From an uncultured Bacillota bacterium (GTDB taxonomy: Bacteria; Bacillota; Dehalobacteriia; UBA7702), in assembly GCA_902766525.1 (NCBI GenBank), contig CACXDX010000179.1:1-38794 (forward strand): 38,794 nt of DNA, written 5' to 3'. Position 1 is the stretch's first letter, and every line of letters begins with the position of its first letter. This document shows, one piece after another, positions 23,472-31,641 of the stretch. Position numbers and translations under genes: made by a program. The notes below the pieces were generated by a model. That model saw only the letters and a list, made by a program, of their open reading frames with translations, did no database searches and had not been told where the DNA came from.

Positions 23472-24461
23472 TTACGCCATGGTGGTGAAAAAAAGGATCA
23501 AACCGATACCGACACAAAGGGCGGAAGCAAGCCAAAACATGATGACGATTTTCGTTTCACTCCAGCCCATTTGCTCAAAATGATGATGGATCGGCGTCAT
23601 TAAAAAGACACGTTTTCCCGTAAGTTTAAAACAGGAGACCTGGATCATAACGGACAACGCTTCCACCACATAGACACCGCCCATAATGATCAGCAGCAGT
23701 TCCGTACCGGTCAGAATCGCCAAAACGGCAATGGCTCCGCCGAGAAGCAGCGAACCCGTATCACCCATAAAGACCTTGGCCGGATAATGATTATAAAAGA
23801 GAAAAGAAAGGCAGATCCCGGCCATGATCCCGGCAAAAGCGGTCAAAGCACCGTAATTGATCGCCGGAAAAGGCGGATGCTCAATGCACCAGTAACAAAT
23901 CATGCCGTAACCCAAAAAGACAAAGAAACTGACGCCCGCGGCGAGACCGTCAAGACCGTCATTAAGATTAACACCGTTGGTAACGCCGGCAATGAGCAGA
24001 AACGCAAGAATGTAATAAAGGACGCCGATTTCTTTAAACCCCGCGCCGAAAACATGGAGGGAAGTACCCCTGTCCAATACAAAGACGGCAAGGAAAATCA
24101 ACAGCGCCGCAATGACGATTTCACCGAGCATTTTTTGATATGCTCTCAAACCGAGACTGCGTTTTTTGACCGTCTTGATAAAATCATCGCAAAAACCGAG
24201 GCAGCCGTATAGAATGGTGATCCCGCAGGCGACGAGGGTAACCACATCGTAAACACCGTAAACCAGGGTAGCGACGACCAAAACGGCAATAAAGGCGAGA
24301 CCGCCCATCGTGGGCGTACCGCTCTTTTTCAAATGGCGTTGGGGCCCTTCCCCGCGAATATTCTGTCCGAATTTCAAGCGAACAAGCAAGGGGATCAAAA
24401 GCTTAACGGCAATCAATCCCAAAATAAAAGCGGCAATTAAAGCAAAAAGCAAATGGTTCAT
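23472..24461 (-). CDS. mraY: Phospho-MurNAc-pentapeptide transferase MraY
   Basis: An integral membrane enzyme that makes lipid I from UDP-MurNAc-pentapeptide and undecaprenyl phosphate. The 329-residue protein has ~10 helices, the catalytic Asp pair in CDDFIKTVKKRSLGL, NLNDGLDGLAAG, GDTGSLLLGG and the HHHFEQMGWSETKIV motif. GAGG lies 7 nt before the start. The gap to murE is only 78 nt, so no murF lies between them although most Bacillota clusters have it there. Confidence 0.97.
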   Translation of the reverse strand: MNHLLFALIAAFILGLIAVKLLIPLLVRLKFGQNIRGEGPQRHLKKSGTPTMGGLAFIAVLVVATLVYGVYDVVTLVACGITILYGCLGFCDDFIKTVKKRSLGLRAYQKMLGEIVIAALLIFLAVFVLDRGTSLHVFGAGFKEIGVLYYILAFLLIAGVTNGVNLNDGLDGLAAGVSFFVFLGYGMICYWCIEHPPFPAINYGALTAFAGIMAGICLSFLFYNHYPAKVFMGDTGSLLLGGAIAVLAILTGTELLLIIMGGVYVVEALSVMIQVSCFKLTGKRVFLMTPIHHHFEQMGWSETKIVIMFWLASALCVGIGLILFFTTMA

Positions 24462-24539
24462 TGTTTTTCCTCAAATAATCTTTTTCTGTTGTCCCGAAGA
24501 ACTCTCTTTTTCTTCCGCTCAAATTCATACAAAGTATTA

Positions 24540-25982
24540 TCAGCAGAGGCTCAGAGCTTTTTTAACTTCTTCCACATCATCAAAGTGGCGCTTTTCCGTA
24601 CCGATAATCTGGTAATCTTCATGACCTTTCCCGGCAACGACGACGATATCATCATCGTCAGCCATTAAAATGGCATTTCTGATGGCGTCACTGCGGTCAC
24701 AGCATACTTCGTATTCGCATTCCGTTTCTTTTATGCCTTCCTCCACCATGCGGATAATGGCCATCGGCTCTTCCGTGCGGGGATTGTCCGAGGTGATGAA
24801 AGCATAATCGGCATAAGATCCGCCGATTTTACCCATGATCGGGCGTTTCCCCCGATCCCGGTCACCGCCGCAGCCGAAAACGAGGATGAGACGCTTCGTT
24901 CGCAGCTGAACCGCTGTACGAAGAATATTTTCCAAACCGTCGGGCGTATGCGCGTAGTCAACGACCACAGTCGGACCGAAACGTTCTTTGATCCGCTGAA
25001 ACCGGCCGGCAACCTGTTCCGCGCTGACCAGAGAAGTAAGGATCGTTTCCATGGGAACACCTTCTCCCTGACAGACGGCAATAGCACACAAAGCATTATA
25101 GACGTTAAATTCACCGATCAGATTCATTCGCACCGGATAAAACGCGCCGTCAAAAAACAAGTCAAAACGGGTTCCTTCCGATCCGATGCTGACCTTTTCC
25201 GCTTTAAAATCGGCATTTTCTCCGTAACCGTAGGTAACGACAGGCGCTTCGCATACGCGGATAAAGTGATCGCGCACGGAGCTGTCCTCATTGACGACGC
25301 CGCGGCCTTCCGGTGACAACAATTGAAACAGGATCTCTTTTGCCTCACGGTAATCTTCAAAGGATTTATGATAATCAAGATGATCCTGGGTCAAATTGGT
25401 AAAGGCGGCACTTTGAAAGGAAACAGCGGCGCAGCGCCCTTGCTTCAGCGCGTGCGAACTGACCTCCATAACCAGATATTCACAGCCTGCGTCCGCCATG
25501 CGGCGCAGATAAGCGGAAAACTCCAAAGAATCGGGGGTCGTATGAGTGGCCGGAAATACCTCATCTCCGATGATGATATGATTGGTTCCCATCAGAGCCG
25601 TCTTTTTTCCGGCGTCATTTAAGATATGGCGGATCAAATGCGTCGTTGTCGTTTTGCCGTTGGTTCCGGTAATACCCAATAATTTCAGTTCTTTATGAGG
25701 GAATCCGTAAAAAGCCTCCGCCAGATATGCCATGGCCAGACGGCTGTTTTCAACAATAAGCTGAGGCGCATCGACATCCAATTCTTCCTCGCAGACAAAA
25801 GCGACAGCACCCTTTTCTTTCGCCATCACCGCAAAACGATGTCCGTCAGCCTTTTCCCCTCTCAGACAGAAGAAGACGGAGCCTTCTCCGACGAGGCGGG
25901 AATCATACTGCAGATCTTTGATTGTCGTATCCTTTGCCGTCGGCCGGTAACCCGCGGCGGAAAGTAGTTCATTCCAGTTCAT
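24540..25982 (-). CDS. murE: UDP-MurNAc-tripeptide synthetase MurE (meso-DAP type)
   Basis: Adds the third residue of the stem peptide. The 480-residue protein has the P-loop GTNGKT (106-111), the DHLDYHKSFEDYREAK region, VDYAHTPDGLENIL, and the substrate motif DNPR at 399-402 (TSDNPRTEEP), the established signature for meso-diaminopimelate; lysine enzymes lack the Arg. The peptidoglycan is therefore predicted to be DAP-type. It follows the PBP gene by 36 nt. The order is PBP-murE-[no murF]-mraY. Confidence 0.96.
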   Translation of the reverse strand: MNWNELLSAAGYRPTAKDTTIKDLQYDSRLVGEGSVFFCLRGEKADGHRFAVMAKEKGAVAFVCEEELDVDAPQLIVENSRLAMAYLAEAFYGFPHKELKLLGITGTNGKTTTTHLIRHILNDAGKKTALMGTNHIIIGDEVFPATHTTPDSLEFSAYLRRMADAGCEYLVMEVSSHALKQGRCAAVSFQSAAFTNLTQDHLDYHKSFEDYREAKEILFQLLSPEGRGVVNEDSSVRDHFIRVCEAPVVTYGYGENADFKAEKVSIGSEGTRFDLFFDGAFYPVRMNLIGEFNVYNALCAIAVCQGEGVPMETILTSLVSAEQVAGRFQRIKERFGPTVVVDYAHTPDGLENILRTAVQLRTKRLILVFGCGGDRDRGKRPIMGKIGGSYADYAFITSDNPRTEEPMAIIRMVEEGIKETECEYEVCCDRSDAIRNAILMADDDDIVVVAGKGHEDYQIIGTEKRHFDDVEEVKKALSLC

Positions 25983-26018
25983 GATCAGGGATTTCCTTTC
26001 CCGTTTTTGTGAGTATTT

Positions 26019-28202
26019 TTAATCGAAAGTCGATCTTTCGTCGGTTTTTTCCTTAAAAGTAACGGTGATCATATCTCCTCTCACCGCGGAACTGCCGGCC
26101 TTGAGAGACTGATCCACACAGCAGCCGTTGCCGTCGGGAATAAAAACAAGACCCAACGCGGAACATATTTGCTCCGCCTCCAGCAAATTCATACCGCCGA
26201 GATCGGGAACTTCAAAGGAAGATCCCGTGGTTTCTCCCAATGTCAGCAGGATCGTACTGCCTTCTTTGACCTCGCTCAAAACACCGGGAGTCTGAGAGGT
26301 CACTTCTCCGCCGCTGCCGGTAAGGCGAACCTCAAAACCGATATCGGTCAAAATCGTTTTCGCTTCTTCGGCGGAAAGACCGATTACGGAAGGAACCATG
26401 ACCGTCGCAGAAGAAAGATCGGGCAAATCCGGCGTTTCTCCTTTTTCTTCCGCCTCTTTTTGCAGCTTTTCCGCTTCTTCGACACCGAATTGTGATTCCA
26501 CCCCGAGATAGACAAGGGCATCTTCCATGATCGCCCCGGCCACCGGCGCGGCGATGGTACCGCCGTAAACGGGGTAACTGCCCGGTTCATCAATAACGAC
26601 GAGACAAACGAGAGCCGGATCGTTCATCGGCGCGATGCCGATAAAGGAAGCGACATACTTTGATTTGGAATAGGATCCGTCAATAAACTTCTGAGCGGTC
26701 CCGGTTTTACCGCCGACACGGTACCCGGGAATATACGCTTTATTGCCGGTACCGTTGGCCACAACGCTTTCCAGGACAGCTCTGACGCGGCGCGATGTCT
26801 TCGCGCTGATCACCCGGCGGATCACCTTGGGCTTGATCTCTTCAACGGTTTCCCCGTCTTCCCGAATGATGCTCTTAACGAGGTGGGGTTCCATCAGCTT
26901 ACCGCCGTTAACGGCGGCGGATACGGCGGTGACAAGCTGGATCATCGTCACACCGTAACCCTGTCCGATATACATATTGGCTATATCAACACTGTTGACA
27001 TCGGCAGCGTTCGCATAAACACGCAAAGAGCCGCTGCTCTCTCCCGGCAAAGGGATCCCGGTCAGCTGCCCGATACCGAAACTTTTGAGATAGCGGTAAA
27101 ACGTCAGAGGGTCATCGGCATCTATTCTCTGGCCCACCTCGACAAAGGCGGGATTACAGGAATTTTCAGCCACCTCGACAAAGGTCTCACTGCCGTGAGG
27201 TTTTGAGGACCAACAACGGATCTTAACTTTGCCCACATTGATGAAGCCTCTGTCATAAAAGGTGTCTTTTTCGGAAACGACATTTTCCTCCAAAGCGGCG
27301 CTCATCGTCAGGATCTTTGCGGTGCTGCCGGGCTCATAGAAATCACTGACGGAGGTATTCCGCCATAGCGCGCTTTCATAGCTGCCGTATTCGTTGGGAT
27401 CGTATCCGGGACGGCAGGCCAAGGCCAATATTTCTCCGTTGGCGGGATCCATAACGATGGCGGAAACGCCTTTCGGCGCAACGGACCCGTTCATGACCGC
27501 ATCCAATTCACGTTCGCAGAAAAACTGGATATTTTCGTCAATCGTCAAAACGAGGCTGCTGCCGGAAGTCGGCTCCTGATAAGTTTTTACCGATCCCGCG
27601 ATCTCTTTGCCGTGACTGTCATAGCGGGCAAGGACAGCACCGTTTCTGCCGGATAATTCCCCATCGCGAATGGCCTCAATGCCTTCGAGCCCCTGATTAT
27701 CGATGCCGACGAAGCCCAAAACATGACATGCCAGCATGGCCTGGGGATAACTGCGCTTTGTTTCGGTGGTAAGACCGATTCCGTCGAGATCCGCTTTGCG
27801 CACTGCTTTCGCGCGCTCTTCATCGATCTTGCGGGCGATCCACTCAAAGGATCTTCCCGACGTAAGCTTTTTCAATATGCTTTTTTCATCTTTTCCGAGG
27901 ATATCTCCGAGGGCAGAGGCAATGGCCGCGGCTTTATCCGCGGAAATCTCCGTAGGACGGGCATAAACCGAGTCACAGGAGACGCTCAGAGCCAAAACAT
28001 TTCCGTTGCGGTCGAAGATCCTTCCTCTTTCCGCCTCAACGGGGATCTCCCGCAATTGCTGGGAGCTGCCTTTTTCGGCGAGTTCATCGGCGGAAATGAC
28101 CTGCAGGAACGAAAGACGCAAAATCAAGCTGAAAAAGAGCAGGAAAAAGAGGCAGAGCACCAACGCCAGCCGACGCCGGAGCTTCCAAGATACACGAGCC
28201 AA
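26019..28202 (-). CDS. Class B penicillin-binding protein with two PASTA domains
   Basis: A septal transpeptidase working with FtsW. The 727-residue protein has a short basic N-tail, one transmembrane helix (~12-34), the dimerisation domain, then the transpeptidase motifs S293-T-A-K296, SCN at 348-350 and KTG at 499-501. Two PASTA domains (~597-663 and 664-722) complete it, as in PbpB/SpoVD-type proteins; PASTA domains bind muropeptides or lipid II. The start codon appears to be TTG at 28202, with AAGGGA about 9 nt upstream; no in-frame ATG or GTG is available nearby. The 138-nt gap after ftsL is the largest in this part of the cluster. The gene could be called ftsI, pbpB or spoVD; I choose no symbol. 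Confidence 0.94.
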   Translation of the reverse strand: MARVSWKLRRRLALVLCLFFLLFFSLILRLSFLQVISADELAEKGSSQQLREIPVEAERGRIFDRNGNVLALSVSCDSVYARPTEISADKAAAIASALGDILGKDEKSILKKLTSGRSFEWIARKIDEERAKAVRKADLDGIGLTTETKRSYPQAMLACHVLGFVGIDNQGLEGIEAIRDGELSGRNGAVLARYDSHGKEIAGSVKTYQEPTSGSSLVLTIDENIQFFCERELDAVMNGSVAPKGVSAIVMDPANGEILALACRPGYDPNEYGSYESALWRNTSVSDFYEPGSTAKILTMSAALEENVVSEKDTFYDRGFINVGKVKIRCWSSKPHGSETFVEVAENSCNPAFVEVGQRIDADDPLTFYRYLKSFGIGQLTGIPLPGESSGSLRVYANAADVNSVDIANMYIGQGYGVTMIQLVTAVSAAVNGGKLMEPHLVKSIIREDGETVEEIKPKVIRRVISAKTSRRVRAVLESVVANGTGNKAYIPGYRVGGKTGTAQKFIDGSYSKSKYVASFIGIAPMNDPALVCLVVIDEPGSYPVYGGTIAAPVAGAIMEDALVYLGVESQFGVEEAEKLQKEAEEKGETPDLPDLSSATVMVPSVIGLSAEEAKTILTDIGFEVRLTGSGGEVTSQTPGVLSEVKEGSTILLTLGETTGSSFEVPDLGGMNLLEAEQICSALGLVFIPDGNGCCVDQSLKAGSSAVRGDMITVTFKEKTDERSTFD

Positions 28203-28340
28203 AAGCCATCATCCCTTCTCGGATTCTCGAAAAAGAATCTCCGGCAAGCATGGCTCCTTGAAACAAAGCGCGATTCTTTTCCGTCCTCCCGCAGCGAAAA
28301 AACGACATTACCATTACAGTATATGTTTTGACCGCTGCTT

Positions 28341-28628
28341 TCAGAAGTCGACGGCGATATATTCATAGTCTTCGTCTCCCGCCCGTACCATACCGATTTC
28401 CGCGGCAAAGGCTTCCAAGCGTTCGGAAGCGGAAAGCCGGGCGATCTTTTTGCTCAGGCTGTTATTCATCGCTTCCTCGGCGGCAATATCCGCCCTCAGA
28501 TCCGAGAGAAAAGCTCCCCGTTTATTGAGGGCGTCATCCCGGCAGAGACAAAGAAAAGAAAAAAACACAAAAGTTATAAGAAAGAGCAGGGGCAGGAAGA
28601 AACGGTGTCGAGAAAAGAAGAAGAACAA
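28341..28628 (-). CDS. ftsL: FtsL/DivIC-like division protein
   Basis: A 95-residue bitopic membrane protein. A Phe/Leu-rich transmembrane helix (~10-30) is followed by a heptad-like coiled coil (~35-70, DLRADIAAEEAMNNSLSKKI) and a short conserved-looking end with RLEAFAAEIGMVRAG, the typical E-A-x-x-GM element of FtsL/DivIC. The start appears to be TTG at 28628 after a weak GGTGAT site. Position between rsmH and the PBP gene is the main support for the name; it forms a complex with FtsQ. Confidence 0.8.
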   Translation of the reverse strand: MFFFFSRHRFFLPLLFLITFVFFSFLCLCRDDALNKRGAFLSDLRADIAAEEAMNNSLSKKIARLSASERLEAFAAEIGMVRAGDEDYEYIAVDF

Positions 28629-28683
28629 AAGATCACCCGCCGTATGTTTTTCAAAAAAGAAGTGTACAGATCATACAGTATGT

Positions 28684-29622
28684 TTAAATCCGGGTACAAA
28701 CCCTGAGCTTGGCGCTGCGCGCTCTGGGATTGTCCGCCAATTCCTCTTCGGAAGGAAGAATGGGCTTGCGGGGCGTCAATTTTACCAGCCGTTTTTTGTC
28801 GCAGGTACAGATGACCTGCTCGGGCGGGCAAACACAATCCGTATAAAGATATTTGAAGGTATCTTTAACAATGCGATCTTCCAAAGAATGAAAGCTGATC
28901 ACCGCCAATTTACCGCCGGGGCGCAGCCGTTCCGCCGCGTCTTTGAGAGCGGGAGCGATAATATTCAATTCATCATTGACGGCAATGCGCAAAGCCTGAA
29001 AAGTTTTTTTGGCCGGATGATGGCCGCCGTCCCTGAATTTTTTGGGAATGGCCGCTTTAATGATCCGCACCAGTTCATCGGTGGTTTCCAGCGGTTTATC
29101 TTCTCTTGCTTCGCAAATGAAAGCCGCAATGCGTTTGGCCCAGCGTTCTTCACCGTAATTATAGATGAGTTCCGTCAGATCATCGGCGGAAAAAGTATTG
29201 ACGATGTCTTTCGCGGTCAAGCTCTCCCTTTCACGATCCATACGCATATCGAGCGGAGCGTCCCGCATATAGGAAAACCCCCGTTCTTCATGGTCAAGCT
29301 GAGGAGAAGAAATCCCGAGATCAAAAAGGAAACCATCAACCTTTTCATATCCGAAATTATCTAAAATATCGGAAAGATGAGAAAAGTTTTCCCAAACAAA
29401 AAGGACCCGTTCGCCGAAAGGCGCGAGCCGCTGTTCAGAGGCGTTAATAGCTTCACGGTCTCGATCGATGCCGATAACGGTAGCTTTGGGGCAGGCGGAA
29501 AGGATCGCTTCGGTATGGCCGCCGGCGCCGAGGGTGCAATCGACGTAGACGCCGTCCGCCAAAGTAACCAACTCCGACACGGTTTCGCGAAGTAATACCG
29601 GCTTATGAAAAAAAGCATTCAT
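28684..29622 (-). CDS. rsmH: 16S rRNA (cytosine1402-N4)-methyltransferase RsmH (MraW)
   Basis: An SAM-dependent methyltransferase that modifies C1402 in 16S rRNA. The 312-residue protein has HKPVLLRETV, the SAM loop CTLGAGGHTEAIL, IDRDREAI, DLGISSPQLD and the C-terminal ISFHSLEDRIVKDTF, all family hallmarks; the Cys motif near the end (CVCPPEQVICTC) is also common. It lies 71 nt after mraZ, in the classic mraZ-rsmH pair. Confidence 0.97.
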   Translation of the reverse strand: MNAFFHKPVLLRETVSELVTLADGVYVDCTLGAGGHTEAILSACPKATVIGIDRDREAINASEQRLAPFGERVLFVWENFSHLSDILDNFGYEKVDGFLFDLGISSPQLDHEERGFSYMRDAPLDMRMDRERESLTAKDIVNTFSADDLTELIYNYGEERWAKRIAAFICEAREDKPLETTDELVRIIKAAIPKKFRDGGHHPAKKTFQALRIAVNDELNIIAPALKDAAERLRPGGKLAVISFHSLEDRIVKDTFKYLYTDCVCPPEQVICTCDKKRLVKLTPRKPILPSEEELADNPRARSAKLRVCTRI

Positions 29623-29693
29623 CTGTCATACACCCAATTCAATATTGATGGCAAAAAAGAAAGGAGAAAAAACGGCGACTTACCGAAAGTCGA

Positions 29694-30140
29694 TCAGAAG
29701 CCGAAAATCTCCATTCCGTTATTGATATCCATTGTCTCGGCATTTTCTTCACAATACGCCTGCCAGCGATCTGCTGTCCAAACTTCGATACGATTGGCAA
29801 CGCCGAGAATGACTACTTCCATTCTGTCAACAAAACCGGCGTATTCCCGAAGATTGGCGGGAATCAGCACACGCCCCATGGCGTCAAGTTCTCCATCGGA
29901 GGCCGAAGGGAAAATCTGACGGGCAAAAGCACGGCCGACGGCTTTGTTAAAATCGTTGTTATCCTGAAGAAGGTCTTCCATCCGCTCCCATTCCGCCATG
30001 GTATATATGGCAAGACAGCCATCGGCGCCTTTGGCAAAAATAAACTTTTCGCCCAGCTCCTCACGGAATTTGGCGGGAATGCTCATGCGACCCTTTTTAT
30101 CGATGGTATGACGGTATTCACCGCGAAAGCGTGCCGACAC
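29694..30140 (-). CDS. mraZ: Transcriptional regulator MraZ
   Basis: A ring-forming DNA-binding protein that regulates the division and cell-wall operon it heads. The 148-residue protein has two AbrB-like half-domains: YRHTIDKKGRMSIPAKFRE (~9-27) and the later DAMGRVLIPANLREYAGF, each with the [DE]-x-x-GR-x-x-IP motif. The start is GTG at 30140 with AAAGGAGG 9 nt upstream. The likely target is four AAAGTGG repeats at 30660-30696, more than 500 nt upstream, right at the promoter. Confidence 0.96.
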   Translation of the reverse strand: MSARFRGEYRHTIDKKGRMSIPAKFREELGEKFIFAKGADGCLAIYTMAEWERMEDLLQDNNDFNKAVGRAFARQIFPSASDGELDAMGRVLIPANLREYAGFVDRMEVVILGVANRIEVWTADRWQAYCEENAETMDINNGMEIFGF

Positions 30141-30307
30141 GGGACTCCCTCCTTTCCGCGGATTGATAAAATAAAACAGATACGAGAATCCCTGACCTGC
30201 TATGAGCGAGACAGGGAAGAATATGTAAAGAAATGGAACCGCCGGAAAGGAAATGTCGGATCATTCGCGAATTTCGATCATTACGACGAAAAGGACGGAA
30301 AGCTCGC

Positions 30308-30348
30308 AAAAAAAACAAAGTAGGAGGGAGCTTCGGGAACGCTCCCTC
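30308..30348 (-). terminator. Terminator-like hairpin T2 in the mraZ leader
   Basis: On the minus strand an 8-bp GC-rich stem (30348-30341 with 30331-30324), possibly extended by ACAAG/CTTTGT, runs into eight Ts at 30315-30308. There is an 8-nt gap between core stem and T-run unless the extended pairing forms. Confidence 0.5.
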
Positions 30349-30540
30349 ACCTGCTTGTAGCTCCGTTTTCTCTATCAAACGACGCGAGCGCAGTTTGTTT
30401 CATTTTCACTTTCAGGAGCATTTTGGAGCATTTGGCAGTTCCAAAAGGTTTGTCTGGAGGAACCGGGGCAGAAGGACGGATGATTCTGCCCCGGCTTTGG
30501 GGGATCTCCCTGCGATACGGGGAGATAAGGCAGTTTCCTT

Positions 30541-30568
30541 CTGCGGTAAATCAATGCCGCAGTTTTTT
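30541..30568 (+). terminator. Plus-strand terminator in the mraZ leader region
   Basis: CTGCGG (30541-30546), a 10-nt loop and CCGCAG (30557-30562), followed directly by six Ts. It suggests that a plus-strand transcript ends here, although I find no gene or promoter for it. Confidence 0.5.
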
Positions 30569-30629
30569 CATTTTCGCTTCTTTTTGCTCTTGAAGCTTAT
30601 ATCTCCGTGGCAAAAAAATCATGAAAGGG

Positions 30630-30660
30630 AAAAATGATCAAATTTCCTTAAAATTTGATC
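30630..30660 (-). terminator. Terminator-like hairpin T1 directly after the MraZ boxes
   Basis: A perfect 10-bp stem GATCAAATTT (minus 30660-30651) with AAATTTGATC (30645-30636), loop TAAGG, followed by ATTTTT. Its first base overlaps the last MraZ box. It could attenuate the operon about 60 nt after the start. Confidence 0.55.
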
Positions 30661-30696
30661 CACTTTATGCCACTTTCTACAACTTTAAACCACTTT
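30660..30696 (-). promoter_or_regulatory. MraZ operator: four direct repeats at 10-bp spacing
   Basis: On the minus strand AAAGTGG (30696-30690), AAAGTTG (30686-30680), AAAGTGG (30676-30670) and AAAGTGG (30666-30660), each followed by three variable bases. This equals the AAAGTG[T/G]-N3 repeat described for MraZ in Mollicutes. The repeats start at the expected transcription start, so bound MraZ would block initiation or escape. Confidence 0.88.
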
Positions 30697-30699
30697 GCT

Positions 30700-30731
30700 A
30701 TTATAATACATTAAAAATTGGGATTTGGCAA
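30700..30731 (-). promoter_or_regulatory. Promoter of the mraZ-murB operon
   Basis: On the minus strand TTGCCA (30731-30726), a 17-bp spacer and TATTAT (30708-30703), overlapping TATAAT (30705-30700). The start should fall at or just inside the first MraZ box. Confidence 0.65.
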
Positions 30732-30898
30732 GCATTTTTTATAAAAAAATTTTTTTAATCGTAAAAATCATTTTAAGCAGACGAAAAAACTTGTGATCTC
30801 AGACACAAAAATGATGATTTTTCCCCGCTTTACGTTTTTCCTTTCGGCAAAAGCAATCGTAAAAACCCGCTCCGATCAAAAGAGCTGTAAAAAAAAGG

Positions 30899-30927
30899 TA
30901 GACCCTCTCTTTGATTTTTAGTATAAT
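30899..30927 (+). promoter_or_regulatory. Promoter for the COG2426 gene
   Basis: TAGACC (30899-30904), a 17-bp spacer and TATAAT (30922-30927), about 30 bases before the start codon. Confidence 0.6.
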
Positions 30928-30959
30928 AAACAACAGAAACCAACTCAAAGGAGATATCC

Positions 30960-31535
30960 ATGTCCGATACTGTTTTTCAATTCCTATCCGGTCTGCCGAT
31001 GCAGTGGATCGTTCTGATCTCCGCGGCCATTCCCATCACTGAGCTGAGGGCGGATATCCCCTTTGGCATCGCCGGCGGTCTTTCTCCGCTCACGGCTTAT
31101 ATCTTCGGAGTTATCGGTAACCTGATCCCGATTCCCTTCATCCTGGCGATGTGGCCTCTGATCTATAAAATTTTCGATAAGATTCCCTTTACCCGCGGCG
31201 TCCTTCATCGTTTCGTCGACAGAGCACGGGAAAAAGGCAAGACCATTCAAAAAAAAGGCGTCATCGGTTTAACCATTTTCGTCGGCATCCCTTTACCGGT
31301 CACCGGCGTTTGGACCGGATCGCTTATCAGCTTTATGCTGGGGCTGCCGCCGCTGAAAGCGGCTGCGGCGATGACCTTGGGGGCAATGATCTCGGGCACC
31401 ATCGTCACGGCGGTCACCCTGGGTTTCGTCAATGCCGCCGGCAGTTTCGGCGTAGGCAAAGCTTTGCTGCTCCTCGCCGTATTCTTCGCTGTCGTCTACA
31501 TCGCATATAAAATCATCAAAAAGAAAAATCAATAA
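30960..31535 (+). CDS. Small multidrug export-like membrane protein (COG2426)
   Basis: A 191-residue integral membrane protein with about five helices. The features ISAAIPITELRADIPFGIA, GNLIPIPFIL and FVGIPLPVTGVWTGSL (a re-entrant-like Pro/Gly motif) are typical of the putative small multidrug export family (Pfam Sm_multidrug_ex), distantly related to DedA proteins. The name is historical: transport of drugs has not been firmly shown, and a lipid-related role is possible. AAAGGAG lies 6 nt before the start and a good promoter precedes it. It stands alone. Confidence 0.85.
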   Translation: MSDTVFQFLSGLPMQWIVLISAAIPITELRADIPFGIAGGLSPLTAYIFGVIGNLIPIPFILAMWPLIYKIFDKIPFTRGVLHRFVDRAREKGKTIQKKGVIGLTIFVGIPLPVTGVWTGSLISFMLGLPPLKAAAAMTLGAMISGTIVTAVTLGFVNAAGSFGVGKALLLLAVFFAVVYIAYKIIKKKNQ

Positions 31536-31553
31536 AAGCTCTTGCAGGCAAAC

Positions 31554-31582
31554 TTGACAGAAATCTTTTTTTCCTTTATTAT
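31554..31582 (+). promoter_or_regulatory. Strong promoter for the gene at 31642
   Basis: TTGACA (31554-31559), a 17-bp spacer and TATTAT (31577-31582): the same consensus as the promoter at 111-139. Confidence 0.75.
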
Positions 31583-31641
31583 AAATTATTGTAACTGATT
31601 GCGTTTTTTCGATTATATGCTCTATCGGAGGTTATTGATCT

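Larger units (their letters stand above)
30141..30659 (-). ncRNA. Long hairpin-rich untranslated leader of the mraZ operon
   Basis: No convincing gene is present in this stretch. On the minus strand it holds a series of perfect stems: 10 bp at 30636-30660, CTGCGG/CCGCAG at 30541-30562, ATCTCCC/GGGAGAT at 30504-30526, the 9-bp CCGGGGCAG/CTGCCCCGG at 30463-30494, and 8-bp GAGGGAGC/GCTCCCTC at 30324-30348. I could not match it to RNase P RNA, SRP RNA, tmRNA, a T-box or a cobalamin riboswitch. It may be a regulatory leader with attenuation, or include a separate small RNA on either strand. Confidence 0.4.

Noticed and set aside
28084..28251. 55-codon frame with AAGGAG-CC-ATG between ftsL and the PBP gene
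   Set aside because: The spacing is too short and the frame overlaps the PBP transmembrane segment out of frame. It is mentioned only as a possible coupling element.
30108..30323. Plus-strand 71-codon frame antisense to the start of mraZ
   Set aside because: Its start lies inside mraZ without a ribosome site. The charged C-terminal half looks protein-like, but there is no further support.
30233..30637. Plus-strand 134-codon reading frame in the mraZ leader region
   Set aside because: It is low in complexity and rich in Arg, Lys, Phe and His, has no ribosome site, and crosses several perfect hairpins including the plus-strand terminator. It looks like a chance frame.
30141..30699. RNase P RNA, SRP RNA, tmRNA or T-box in the mraZ leader
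   Set aside because: The conserved core motifs of each (for example GAGGAAAGTCC, GGAAGGAAGCAGC, AGGGTGGNACCGCG) are absent on both strands by eye.
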